Assembly: GCA_044340865.1 (NCBI GenBank)
Contig: JBIISW010000009.1
Location: forward strand, 1 to 35,444
DNA length: 35,444 bases
Reading direction: 5' to 3'
DNA from: UBA4416 sp044340865
GTDB lineage: Bacteria > Bacteroidota > Bacteroidia > B-17B0 > Aurantibacillaceae
In this document: positions 16,805-24,756 of the stretch, piece by piece
Numbering within the stretch: the first letter of the stretch is position 1
How the letters are laid out: every line of letters begins with the position of its first letter
The notes under the pieces: generated by a model
The model's database searches: none
Told to the model about the DNA's origin: nothing
Seen by the model: the letters and a program-made list of their open reading frames with translations, nothing else
Translations under genes and position numbers: made by a program

Positions 16805-17296
16805 TTATTTTTCAATCAATTGCTTAGAGCAATGATACATGTTTTCGATAGATTCTTTGCTAAATGATTCCCCATCAGCAGGAACTACATCCTGAAACAC
16901 ATAGGTATTACCTGCCGCTTTTTGTATAGTATAAAAATGAAATTCTGGCTTCACTATGTAACTTTCCCACATTAATGTTTGTGGTTCATCTATGATGTAT
17001 GATTTAAATACATTAACGTCGTTAGTTTGAATATCGCTTTTCAATAGTTCAATATCACCTGGATCTTCGGTTATAGAAATATAAAAACGCTTACCTATTT
17101 TTATTTCTAATGCCCCCCAACTTTGTTCTTTGATTTCTAATTTTTCTTTTAGTGTATCTGGAACATAAATTGAAAATTGTTTCCCGTATTTATTTAAATT
17201 TAATTTAATGGTTCCATCGGGAACTTCTGTTTTTTGGCAACTAATGAAAGTTGCAAAACAAATAAGGATTGGAAATAGGATAATTTTTTTCATCAT
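16805..17296 (-). CDS. Small lipoprotein of unknown function
   Basis: A 163-residue predicted lipoprotein: MMKKIILFPILICFATFISC gives a lipobox ending at Cys20, followed by QKTEVPDGTIKLN. The mature part has alternating strands (KQFSIYVPDTLKE, LEIKIGKRFYISI) and a loop with DEPQTLMWESY, then HFYTIQKAAGNTYVF and a final amphipathic helix. I do not recognise a family. It sits between convergent galE and its own upstream region at 17297-17484. A second ATG one codon downstream could equally be the start. Because galE lacks a terminator before it, transcripts from galE may run antisense across the whole gene. Confidence 0.75.
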   Translation of the reverse strand: MMKKIILFPILICFATFISCQKTEVPDGTIKLNLNKYGKQFSIYVPDTLKEKLEIKEQSWGALEIKIGKRFYISITEDPGDIELLKSDIQTNDVNVFKSYIIDEPQTLMWESYIVKPEFHFYTIQKAAGNTYVFQDVVPADGESFSKESIENMYHCSKQLIEK

Positions 17297-17315
17297 CAGT
17301 TTATAAATAACATAG

Positions 17316-17340
17316 CACTACATGATTGGTAGTGTTTTTT
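17316..17340 (+). terminator. Plus-strand intrinsic terminator upstream of the small lipoprotein gene
   Basis: Stem CACTAC / GTAGTG with a seven-base loop (17316-17334), extendable by weaker pairs, followed by a run of T on the plus strand. There is no adjacent plus-strand gene, so it would only serve read-through from galE. On the minus strand the same hairpin lies in the leader of the lipoprotein gene without a T run after it. Confidence 0.5.
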
Positions 17341-17459
17341 GTCAAATATAATATATTGTGATGTGTTATGAAAAATAATTTTTTATTTTTCTTTTTCTAA
17401 AGGACTTAGAATTGATGTTGTGTGTATTAATAACGGAGTAAAAGGGTTTAAATAAAAAA

Positions 17460-17478
17460 CCCCCCGCTAAGCGGGGGG
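17460..17478 (-). terminator. Intrinsic terminator of the histone H1-like gene
   Basis: A perfect 8-bp GC-only stem (CCCCCCGC / GCGGGGGG) with a TAA loop, seven bases past the stop of the histone-like gene and followed on the minus strand by a TTTTTT run. Very strong by ordinary criteria. Confidence 0.92.
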
Positions 17479-17484
17479 AGTTTA

Positions 17485-17688
17485 TTACTTCTTTTTAGCT
17501 GCTGCTTTCTTAGGAGCTGCTTTTTTAGCTGCTTTCTTAGGAGCTGCTTTTTTTACTGCTTTCTTAGGAGCTGCTTTTTTAGCTGCTTTTTTAGGAGCTG
17601 CTTTTTTTACTGCTTTTTTTGCTGCTGCCTTTTTTGGAGCTGCTTTTTTTACCGCTTTTTTAGGAGCTGCTTTTTTTGCTGTTGCCAT
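17485..17688 (-). CDS. Lysine/alanine-rich histone H1-like DNA-binding protein
   Basis: A 67-residue protein made almost wholly of Lys, Ala and Pro, in repeats of the KKAAPKKA and KKAV type, like the C-terminal tail of histone H1, AlgP-type proteins and other bacterial H1-like proteins. It should bind DNA without sequence preference through its charge and may compact the nucleoid. There is no globular domain. The DNA repeats too (GGAGCTGC followed by T-rich codons on the plus strand), so copy number could change by slippage or recombination. It has its own strong terminator and a long upstream region of about 300 bases. The use of AAA/AAG and GCA/GCT codons in a fixed pattern looks like recent repeat expansion. 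Confidence 0.9.
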   Translation of the reverse strand: MATAKKAAPKKAVKKAAPKKAAAKKAVKKAAPKKAAKKAAPKKAVKKAAPKKAAKKAAPKKAAAKKK

Positions 17689-17995
17689 GGTTTTTTGTTT
17701 TTTGAGTTTTTGTTAATACGAAGTAAATAAATTTATTAACGCTAACTAATTTTCAAGCACTTAATTTATTAACATAAAATTGTTGAAATTGTTGATAGCG
17801 TAAACTGAAAACTTCGTATAAAAATAATTTTCGCTTCACAATATTTTATTTATAAAATACAAATGCTTGAATTTACCTTTAAAAATAGGCGTTTCGAGAA
17901 TCGTTACTTTTTTTATTAGAAAAAAATAATCTAGTTTGGAGCAAAACAAGATAAAAAAAAATAAAAAAAATAAAAGGAAAAAAGTTTAATTTTTT
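17689..17995. other. Gene-free region upstream of the histone-like gene
   Basis: About 307 AT-rich bases without a gene. It should hold the minus-strand promoter of the histone-like gene. TACGAAGT (about 17716) and its inverse ACTTCGTA (about 17811) face each other, each accompanied inward by an ACGCTA or TAGCGT element, forming an imperfect inverted pair about 100 bases across. The part near 17951-17995 is an A-rich run after the stop of the next minus-strand gene. I see no further gene or clear RNA. Confidence 0.5.
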
Positions 17996-19648
17996 TTATT
18001 TCACAAGCCATTCATTTTCAATTTCCCATCCTGCTAATAATTTTATTGGCATTTCATTTACAAAAATTGTTTCAGGTTGAATATGATTAAAATAGCTACC
18101 TGTATCAAAAACGTTGTTTTTATTAGCATCTTCAATCACTTTAACAGTATACATTCCAGGAATTATATTTATAAATGTTATTTTCTTTTCATTTGTAGAT
18201 GCTAATGAAAAAGAAACATGTCTTTTTTCAATTACTTGATTTTTATCATCAATTAATAAAACAATATAATTTTCTTTGCGGGGAAACAACATGTTCAATT
18301 TTAATTGAGCATAATCATCGGGTGTGGTTGTGGTAAATTTAAAACTAAGAGAGTCGTTCGTTCTCCCAATGGAATCCATAAAAGCACTTTTATTAATGGT
18401 AAGTTGATAAGCGGTTTCTTTTTCTAAATTCGTTTTTAATTGAAATGCATTGAATTGATTTTCGTTTTCCGCAATTGTATATGATTGTTTCGATTTTAAT
18501 GAATCATTCAATTTATATAGATGTATTTTATCTTCATTGATATCTTCAAGATTAAATGGAATGTTTAAGTTTAAATTTATATTCTCATAATAAGGAAAGC
18601 TGTTACTGAGGTTTGTTGTAATCTTATATTTAAGATTGTTATTCTTTTTAAGTTTTTCAAAGTCTAGTCGTGACGGTATCTTTAACAATAAGGTATCGTT
18701 TTTTGAATAGCGATTAACAATTGTTTTTAAAGTGTCAAATGTATTTTGATAGTATACTGTTATGCTATCCTGAAGTGTATTAATTTGGTATGAACCTTGG
18801 GTTGTTCCCAAAAAAGAAACCGTTTTTAGGTCAGTACACGCTTTATTATAAATAACATTCGCTTTTCCATATTCATTACTTATTGTTTTTTTTACAAATT
18901 GTTTAGATGCGTTTTCTTTAAATAATAATATATCAGTTTGAATAGTATCAGTTGCCTTTACTAGATTTTTAACAAGTCCAATTTCTTCATCCGAACCATC
19001 ATATATTTTATTTTTATTGTTATCCCTGATTGTAATAAGTTTGAATGGTGTACTCGGTAAATTATTTAATTGATAAATTCCCTTTTCGTTTGTATAGGTT
19101 ATGTAAAGTGGCTTTTGTTTATATACAATACTATCATTCGCGTTAGATGAATATAATCCAACTAAGATGTTTGGTTGAGGTTTTTTTGTCTCAGCAGAAA
19201 ACACAGAGCCAAATATCTTTAAACTGTCAATGGTTGCTCCAGTACTAAATACATATTCAAAATTTAAAATTGGATTTGATTCTCTTATGTCAACAATTGA
19301 GTTTCCAAAAGCTAATTTATAAGTTGTATTTGGAAGTAATGGCTCGTTGAATGTTATTTTTAATTTTTTTCCATTTGTTTGAATGTCTGGATTTTCAATT
19401 GTCTGTGGTGTGATAATGAATTCATTACTTAAATTTTTTAAACTGATGAATTCATCAAATATAATTTCAATGTATTTTTTGTCAAAATGAGTGGTTGCAT
19501 TTTCCGGGAAGTACGATATAGCTTTTGGAGCTGTTGTATCTTTTTTACCACCGGTTAATGGAGTAATTTGAGCACATTGTGTCAGTCCAAGAACAATGCT
19601 TATATATAGTATGAATTTTTTCAATTTTTTTAAAACAAAGTAAGGCAT
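17996..19648 (-). CDS. Ig-like (Big_5) domain lipoprotein
   Basis: A 550-residue predicted lipoprotein: hydrophobic segment FILYISIVLGLTQC gives a lipobox, followed by AQITPLTGGKKDTTAPKAI. The region at about 40-140 is a Big_5 (SbsA-type) Ig-like domain (IEIIFDEFISLKNL, LKITFNEPLLPNTTYKLAFG, NFEYVFSTG). A carboxypeptidase-regulatory-like sandwich follows at about 148-235 (IFGSVFSAETKKPQPNI, YTNEKGIYQLNNLP). The rest is beta-rich with repeated TYKL- and AYQLTI-type strands; a late segment PGMYTVKVIEDANKNNVFDTG resembles a second small sandwich. Such proteins are common in Bacteroidota; the function is unknown and a surface or outer-membrane location is inferred. Divergent from nadB. Confidence 0.85.
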   Translation of the reverse strand: MPYFVLKKLKKFILYISIVLGLTQCAQITPLTGGKKDTTAPKAISYFPENATTHFDKKYIEIIFDEFISLKNLSNEFIITPQTIENPDIQTNGKKLKITFNEPLLPNTTYKLAFGNSIVDIRESNPILNFEYVFSTGATIDSLKIFGSVFSAETKKPQPNILVGLYSSNANDSIVYKQKPLYITYTNEKGIYQLNNLPSTPFKLITIRDNNKNKIYDGSDEEIGLVKNLVKATDTIQTDILLFKENASKQFVKKTISNEYGKANVIYNKACTDLKTVSFLGTTQGSYQINTLQDSITVYYQNTFDTLKTIVNRYSKNDTLLLKIPSRLDFEKLKKNNNLKYKITTNLSNSFPYYENINLNLNIPFNLEDINEDKIHLYKLNDSLKSKQSYTIAENENQFNAFQLKTNLEKETAYQLTINKSAFMDSIGRTNDSLSFKFTTTTPDDYAQLKLNMLFPRKENYIVLLIDDKNQVIEKRHVSFSLASTNEKKITFINIIPGMYTVKVIEDANKNNVFDTGSYFNHIQPETIFVNEMPIKLLAGWEIENEWLVK

Positions 19649-19723
19649 TTTTTTACATTCTTAATTATTGTTTAAATAAATTTAATTTAATTACTTTATG
19701 TAGCATTTTGATATACGTGTGTT

Positions 19724-21283
19724 ATGAATAAAAAATTTGATTTTTTAATTTTAGGTAGTGGAATTGCCGGGTTAAGTTATGCTTTGAAAGTAGCAGAAAA
19801 AGGAACCGTTTGTATTATTACAAAAAGTAATGAGGATGAATCCAATACAAAATATGCGCAAGGCGGAATAGCTGCAGTTTGGCACGATTCAGATTCTATT
19901 GAAAAACACATTGAAGACACATTAGATGCAGGTTCAGGCTTATGTAATGAGAAAATTGTGAAAATAGTTGTGGAGGAAGGAACTCAGCGTGTTAAAGAGT
20001 TAATTGACCTTGGGGCAAACTTTGATAAAAAAAATAATGGGCAATATGATTTAGCAAAAGAAGGAGGCCATTCAGAAAATAGAATTTTACATTTTAAAGA
20101 TATTACTGGTTTAGAAATTGAACGTGCCTTAATTTCACAATTAAAAAAACATAAAAATATTACTGTTTTAGATCATCACTTCGGAATTGATATTATAACA
20201 CAACATCACTTAGGCGAAATTGTTACATCTAAAACAAATCATATTACTTGTTACGGCGTATATATTTTAAATACAAAAACACAAAAGGTTGAAACTATAT
20301 TAGCGCGACATACCCTGATGGCGACAGGAGGTGTTGGTCATGTGTATGCTACTACAACAAATCCAACGATTGCAACCGGAGATGGTATTGCTATGGTATA
20401 TCGTGCAAAGGGCCAAGTAAAAGACATGGAGTTTGTGCAATTTCATCCTACATCATTATATAATCCTGGGGAGCATCCAAGTTTTCTCATTACTGAAGCC
20501 TTAAGAGGCTTTGGTGCCATACTAAAAACAATAGATGGAAGTGAGTTTATGCACAAATACGATTCTCGACTTTCACTTGCTCCAAGAGATATTGTGGCCA
20601 GAGCGATAGACAATGAAATGAAAACGAAGGGAGACGATTATGTGTTATTGGATTGCAGACATATTGATAGAAACTCTTTTTTAGAACATTTCCCCACTAT
20701 TTATTCGAAATGTATGAGTATTGGAATTGATCCTTTTACTAAATTAATTCCTGTTGTGCCAGCGATGCATTATTTATGTGGTGGTATTATGGTTAATGAA
20801 ATAGGACAATCTAGTATTTTAAATTTATTTGCAGTTGGTGAGTGTGCTTGCACCGGTTTGCATGGCGCTAATCGTTTAGCAAGTAATTCGCTTTTAGAAG
20901 CTATTGTGTTTGCTCATCGCGCGGCTCATCATGCTATCGATACCTTTCATTCAATCGAATTTAGAACAGATGTCCCTCAATGGGATGCAGATGCCACCGA
21001 ACATGCTGAAGAAATGATTTTAATAACACAATCACAAAGAGAAGTGCAGCAAATTATGACTAATTACGTTGGCATTGTTCGTTCCGAATTGAGATTAAAA
21101 AGGGCATTCGATCGATTGGAAATTTTATATAAAGAGAATGAGGCTTTGTACGAAAAAACAACAATCACACAAAAATTATGTGAATTGCGAAATTTAATTT
21201 GTATTGGATATTTAATTATCAAACATGCTATTAAACGTAAAGATTCTGTGGGCTTACATTATATGGTGAATTTTAAAAAATAG
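19724..21283 (+). CDS. nadB: L-aspartate oxidase
   Basis: A 519-residue FAD-dependent L-aspartate oxidase, which makes iminoaspartate for quinolinate synthase in de novo NAD synthesis. The FAD-binding site is LILGSGIAGLSYALKVAEKG; KYAQGGIAAVWH, GGHSENRILHFKDITG and MEFVQFHPTSLYNPG form the flavin and substrate pocket; RDIVARAIDNEM, PAMHYLCGGIMVNEIG and ECACTGLHGANRLASNSLLE (in part) are typical of the fumarate-reductase/NadB family. A NadB-type C-terminal helical domain is present (about 410-519). It has no nadA or nadC neighbour here. The tRNA-His gene begins 52 bases past its stop without a clear terminator between, so co-transcription is possible. Confidence 0.96.
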   Translation: MNKKFDFLILGSGIAGLSYALKVAEKGTVCIITKSNEDESNTKYAQGGIAAVWHDSDSIEKHIEDTLDAGSGLCNEKIVKIVVEEGTQRVKELIDLGANFDKKNNGQYDLAKEGGHSENRILHFKDITGLEIERALISQLKKHKNITVLDHHFGIDIITQHHLGEIVTSKTNHITCYGVYILNTKTQKVETILARHTLMATGGVGHVYATTTNPTIATGDGIAMVYRAKGQVKDMEFVQFHPTSLYNPGEHPSFLITEALRGFGAILKTIDGSEFMHKYDSRLSLAPRDIVARAIDNEMKTKGDDYVLLDCRHIDRNSFLEHFPTIYSKCMSIGIDPFTKLIPVVPAMHYLCGGIMVNEIGQSSILNLFAVGECACTGLHGANRLASNSLLEAIVFAHRAAHHAIDTFHSIEFRTDVPQWDADATEHAEEMILITQSQREVQQIMTNYVGIVRSELRLKRAFDRLEILYKENEALYEKTTITQKLCELRNLICIGYLIIKHAIKRKDSVGLHYMVNFKK

Positions 21284-21335
21284 CGCACTTTTTTTTACTA
21301 TTTAAAATTAAAGTATTATATTTATGCCCTCAAAT

Positions 21336-21413
21336 GGTAGATGTAGCTCAGTCGGTTAGAGCATCGGTTTGTGGTACCGAGGGTCGAGGGTTCGAGCCCC
21401 TTCATTTACCCCA
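21336..21413 (+). tRNA. tRNA-His (GTG)
   Basis: A complete cloverleaf. The anticodon stem-loop is TCGGT-TTGTGGT-ACCGA with anticodon GTG. The gene encodes the extra G at position -1 that histidyl-tRNA synthetase needs, opposite C73; the acceptor is GTAGATG/CATTTAC with one G-T pair. The T-loop is GGTTCGAGCC and CCA is encoded. It is followed at once by a terminator. Confidence 0.96.
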
Positions 21414-21447
21414 AAAAAGACTGTCAAAATTTGGCAGTCTTTTTTTA
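21414..21447 (+). terminator. Terminator after tRNA-His
   Basis: Stem AAAAAAGACTGTC / GGCAGTCTTTTTT (one T-G wobble) with a short A/T loop and a trailing T run, starting directly after the tRNA CCA. It separates the tRNA from the VOC gene. Confidence 0.85.
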
Positions 21448-21477
21448 ATTTTAATTGTTTTATAAAATCAAGTTTTC

Positions 21478-22539
21478 ATGAGTTATATTATTTCTGGAAT
21501 TCAGCAGTTGGGTGTTGGTAATACAAATGTTCAAGAAACATTTGCCTGGTACCGAAAAGCATTTGGAACGGATATTAAAATTTTTGAAGAAGCGGCCATG
21601 GCAGAATTGATGTTGCCATATACGGATCAAAAACCTCATGCTCGACATGCTATTTTAGCCTTAAGCATGAACGGTGGTGGTGGCTTTGAAATTTGGCAGT
21701 ATACAAGTCGTGTAGCACAGAATGCGCAATTCACAATTCAATTGGGTGATATAGGAATTTTTGCAGGCAAAATAAAATCATACGATATTCAAGCGTCTTA
21801 CAATCATTTAAAACAATTTGGCGCAAAATTATTAACCGAGATTACGCTTTCACCCGATAATAGAAAACATTTTTACATTCATGATTTATGGGGGAATACC
21901 TATGAAGTGATTGAAGAAAAAAAATCATGGTACATGAAAAAAAATTATTCTACTGGTGGTGTTTTAGGTGCTGTTATTGGAGTAAAAGATATTGATAAAT
22001 CAATAGGTTTATACAAAAATGTATTGGGTTTTGATTTAGTCATAAGCGATACAACGGCTGTTTTTAATGATTGGAATGGAGTTGATGGTGCATCTAAAAA
22101 ATGCCGTCGTGTTATTTTAAGAAATTCAAAACAACGTGAAGGAAGTTTCGGACCCTTATTAGGGGATAATGAAATTGAATTGATACAAGCATTAGACTAT
22201 TCTCCAAAAAAAATATTCGAAAATCGTTTGTGGGGAGATTGTGGTTTTATTCATTTATGCTTTGATATTAAAAACATGTCTGCTTTACAAAAAGCTTGTG
22301 AAAAAGTTGGACAACCTTTTACAGTAGATGGAGGAGCAGGCTTTGAAATGGGCGAAGCTGCTGGGCATTTCACTTATATTGAAGATGCTGATGGCACTTT
22401 AATAGAATTTGTTGAAACAAAAAAACTTCCAGTTATTAAAAAAATTGGGTGGTATATCGATTTACGTAAACGTGATCCGAAAAAAGCATTGCCAAATTTT
22501 ATTTTAAAGGCTTTGAGTTTTAGCAGGGTAAAAGACTAA
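21478..22539 (+). CDS. Two-domain VOC (glyoxalase/dioxygenase-like) protein
   Basis: A 353-residue protein with two vicinal-oxygen-chelate domains, the fold of glyoxalase I and extradiol dioxygenases. The first covers about 5-138 (GVGNTNVQETFAWYRKAFG to HDLWGNTYEVIEE), the second about 148-325 (GVKDIDKSIGLYKNVLGF, GFIHLCFDIKNM, IEDADGTLIEFVETK). Candidate metal-binding residues are the His in IHLCFD and the Glu in IEFVE, in the usual places. The C-terminus (KKIGWYIDLRKRDPKKALP) is unusual and not typical of known enzymes. It begins about 30 bases after the tRNA terminator and overlaps the convergent glycosyltransferase by four bases. Substrate is unknown; an oxygenase or isomerase activity is only a family expectation. 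Confidence 0.82.
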   Translation: MSYIISGIQQLGVGNTNVQETFAWYRKAFGTDIKIFEEAAMAELMLPYTDQKPHARHAILALSMNGGGGFEIWQYTSRVAQNAQFTIQLGDIGIFAGKIKSYDIQASYNHLKQFGAKLLTEITLSPDNRKHFYIHDLWGNTYEVIEEKKSWYMKKNYSTGGVLGAVIGVKDIDKSIGLYKNVLGFDLVISDTTAVFNDWNGVDGASKKCRRVILRNSKQREGSFGPLLGDNEIELIQALDYSPKKIFENRLWGDCGFIHLCFDIKNMSALQKACEKVGQPFTVDGGAGFEMGEAAGHFTYIEDADGTLIEFVETKKLPVIKKIGWYIDLRKRDPKKALPNFILKALSFSRVKD

Positions 22540-24476
22540 TCCCACAGTGTCCAGCGTGTGGGGCTGTAATCAGTAGTTTTTACTTTAAAGTTGACAATTT
22601 CATAATGTGAAATTTTATTTTTTTCTATGAAAAAACTCAATTTCATTTTATTTTTTAACCATTTAGGATAATCAGATCCTGCAAATAGTTCAAGATAAAC
22701 TGTGTGAATTGTTTTGTTTGGATTAAAATAATCCTTTAAATTTTCGGCTTTGTAAAAAATAGCATCTTTACCATTTTCTGAAACTGATAAACATAATTTG
22801 TCATCAGCAACATTTATTACAGAATCAGTTTTATAACTTAGTTCTAAAACCAGACATTGAAATTGTTTTAAATCAATTTGTTCAATTGGAACACCAATAC
22901 TAAATGGGTACTTTAAATCTTTTGATGTTAAAGAAAAATAAGTGCTATCATTATAAAAGGTTAAGGCTTTTTTTGAATCTGTAAATACATTTAATGCACT
23001 ATTTAAAAGCGATTTATTTTGTAAAATTGATACATCTTCGTTTGCTTGTTTCTTTTTAGATAATACAAGTACATTGCTAAAATAATCCTCTTTATGTAAA
23101 TATAAATAAGGATAATATTCCTTAATTATTTGAGTTGTGGCTGCATTTATTCCTCCCAAGACTATATATGGTTGTTTTAATGATGATAGATAGCTTCTTA
23201 GTTTTGTAATTGAGTCGTAGGCATTGTCATAAATAGTGATATGATTAAAGGATTTATTGTATTTCTTTTCATACACATCAACAAAGAATTCTTCTGAAGC
23301 AAAAATGCCTGTTACGCTATTTTGCCCGTAATTTTTAGTTAAATCTAAATAAATCTTTGCTTGTTGTTCAAATTCATGAACATGTACTTTTGAAAACAAA
23401 TGCTTTTTATGAATAGATTGAAATCCAAATGCTAAAATTAAAAAACTACTAAATAGTGCAATTTGCCTATTACTAAAATTTTGTAAAAATGAAGAAACAA
23501 AAACTATGAGCGCAATTCCACTAAACAATAAACAAGAATTTTGTAGAATAGGATTTTTATATACAGAGTATAAATGTATAATTACATAGTTTAAAATAAA
23601 TAACCAAAATAGAAACACTTGTTTTTTGGAAATTGGATTTAGTTTAAAAATAGAATTGAGTATGAAAATTAAGAAAAGAATCATAGTTGCAAGCCCACTG
23701 TATCCGCAACCGAAAAGTGTTTTAATAAAGTAATAAATTTCGTTGCTCCTTGGTGGGGGCAACCAGCCTCCAACTTGGGTTCCTATTCCACCAATAGAAA
23801 ATTGATATAATGTTATAGGTAAATGCGGTAAATACAATATAATTGCTAATCCGCAAAACAATAGGTATTTTTTTATACGATCTTTTTTAATGTAAAAGAA
23901 CGATAATCCAACTGTAGTAAATGCAAATAATGAACTTAAATGATGATTATAGGCACATAATGCAGCAAATAGTGCAAATAAAAAGTAATCTTTAGTTTTT
24001 ACTTCGTTTGAAAATAAAATTTTAAAAATTGATATTAATAATAGAATGCTAAATAAAACACCTGTAATATACATTCGTGCATAGGAACTATATATTAAAA
24101 AAATAAATGAAGACGATACAACGGAGGCAGCTATGATTCCAACTTGTTTATTGAAAAATTCAATGCAAAACTTATAGATGCACCAAATGCTAAGAACACC
24201 ACAAATTAAAAATGGCAGTTTAATTGCAACTTCATTGTAGCCAAACCATTTTACCCAAAACCACAAAAACAGTTGTATTAAGGCTGGGTGCGTGTCGTTT
24301 AGTTTAACTCCGTATTCTAATTCATCAAAAAAACTTGAGAAAACAGTACGGCTTAAACCACTTAATTCATCATGACTAAATTCATAATTAAACAAGGGAA
24401 TAAGTCGAAATACAATTCCTATGAGTATAATTAGAAAAATACTCCAGTTTTGCTTTATGTTTAAAATTAATTTCAT
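22536..24476 (-). CDS. GT-C family glycosyltransferase (PMT/ArnT-like, GT39-type)
   Basis: A 646-residue polytopic membrane protein. The N-terminal half has about eleven hydrophobic helices, and the first periplasmic loop holds the acidic motif FSHDELSGLS typical of polyprenyl-phosphate-sugar-dependent glycosyltransferases (PMT_2/GT39-type). LNDTHPALIQLFLWFWVKWFG (in part) and YSSYARMYITG are further family marks. The C-terminal 190 residues or so form a soluble domain of mixed strands and helices without a recognised name (LVLELSYKTDSVINVADDK, KLSFFIEKNKISHYEI). Donor and acceptor are unknown; surface-polysaccharide or protein glycosylation is inferred. It is divergent from tRNA-Leu and converges with the VOC gene. 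Confidence 0.82.
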   Translation of the reverse strand: MKLILNIKQNWSIFLIILIGIVFRLIPLFNYEFSHDELSGLSRTVFSSFFDELEYGVKLNDTHPALIQLFLWFWVKWFGYNEVAIKLPFLICGVLSIWCIYKFCIEFFNKQVGIIAASVVSSSFIFLIYSSYARMYITGVLFSILLLISIFKILFSNEVKTKDYFLFALFAALCAYNHHLSSLFAFTTVGLSFFYIKKDRIKKYLLFCGLAIILYLPHLPITLYQFSIGGIGTQVGGWLPPPRSNEIYYFIKTLFGCGYSGLATMILFLIFILNSIFKLNPISKKQVFLFWLFILNYVIIHLYSVYKNPILQNSCLLFSGIALIVFVSSFLQNFSNRQIALFSSFLILAFGFQSIHKKHLFSKVHVHEFEQQAKIYLDLTKNYGQNSVTGIFASEEFFVDVYEKKYNKSFNHITIYDNAYDSITKLRSYLSSLKQPYIVLGGINAATTQIIKEYYPYLYLHKEDYFSNVLVLSKKKQANEDVSILQNKSLLNSALNVFTDSKKALTFYNDSTYFSLTSKDLKYPFSIGVPIEQIDLKQFQCLVLELSYKTDSVINVADDKLCLSVSENGKDAIFYKAENLKDYFNPNKTIHTVYLELFAGSDYPKWLKNKMKLSFFIEKNKISHYEIVNFKVKTTDYSPTRWTLWD

Positions 24477-24566
24477 TTTAATGTAGTGCTAATATAAAAA
24501 TAATTATCATTTTTGTGTTTTATAACTCTAGTGTTTGTTCTGATTGTTTTCAGAAAGTATACAATT

Positions 24567-24647
24567 GCCCAGGTGTTGGAATGGTATACAAGTACGCTTG
24601 AGGTGCGTATGTCGAAAGACGTGGGAGTTCGAATCTCCTTCTGGGTA
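24567..24647 (+). tRNA. tRNA-Leu (GAG)
   Basis: The anticodon stem-loop TACGC-TTGAGGT-GCGTA has anticodon GAG, and a long variable arm (TGTCGAAAGACG) marks a class II leucine tRNA. The T-arm is GGGAG-TTCGAAT-CTCCT. The acceptor GCCCAGG pairs with TCTGGGT, leaving G-T pairs at both ends, including 1-72. A73 is followed by CAA, so CCA is not encoded and must be added. Confidence 0.93.
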
Positions 24648-24650
24648 CAA

Positions 24651-24681
24651 AAAAACAGAAGATCTGGTCTTCTGTTTTTTT
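24651..24681 (+). terminator. Terminator after tRNA-Leu
   Basis: Stem AAAAACAGAAGA / TCTTCTGTTTTT (12 bp) with a TCTGG loop and a T run, four bases after the tRNA end. The propeller kinase gene starts about 75 bases later, so it needs its own promoter. Confidence 0.88.
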
Positions 24682-24756
24682 TAAACTATTTCTCGTTATA
24701 CTATTTACGCCTTCCCAACTCTTTTATTTCTTTGTATATTCGTAAAAACTAAGAAA

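Noticed and set aside
17941..17995. A-rich stretch as terminator of the Big_5 lipoprotein gene
   Set aside because: It gives a T-rich minus strand, but no stem precedes it; not a convincing intrinsic terminator.
24513..24752. Plus-strand open frame of 79 codons
   Set aside because: It runs across the tRNA-Leu gene and its terminator and resembles no protein.
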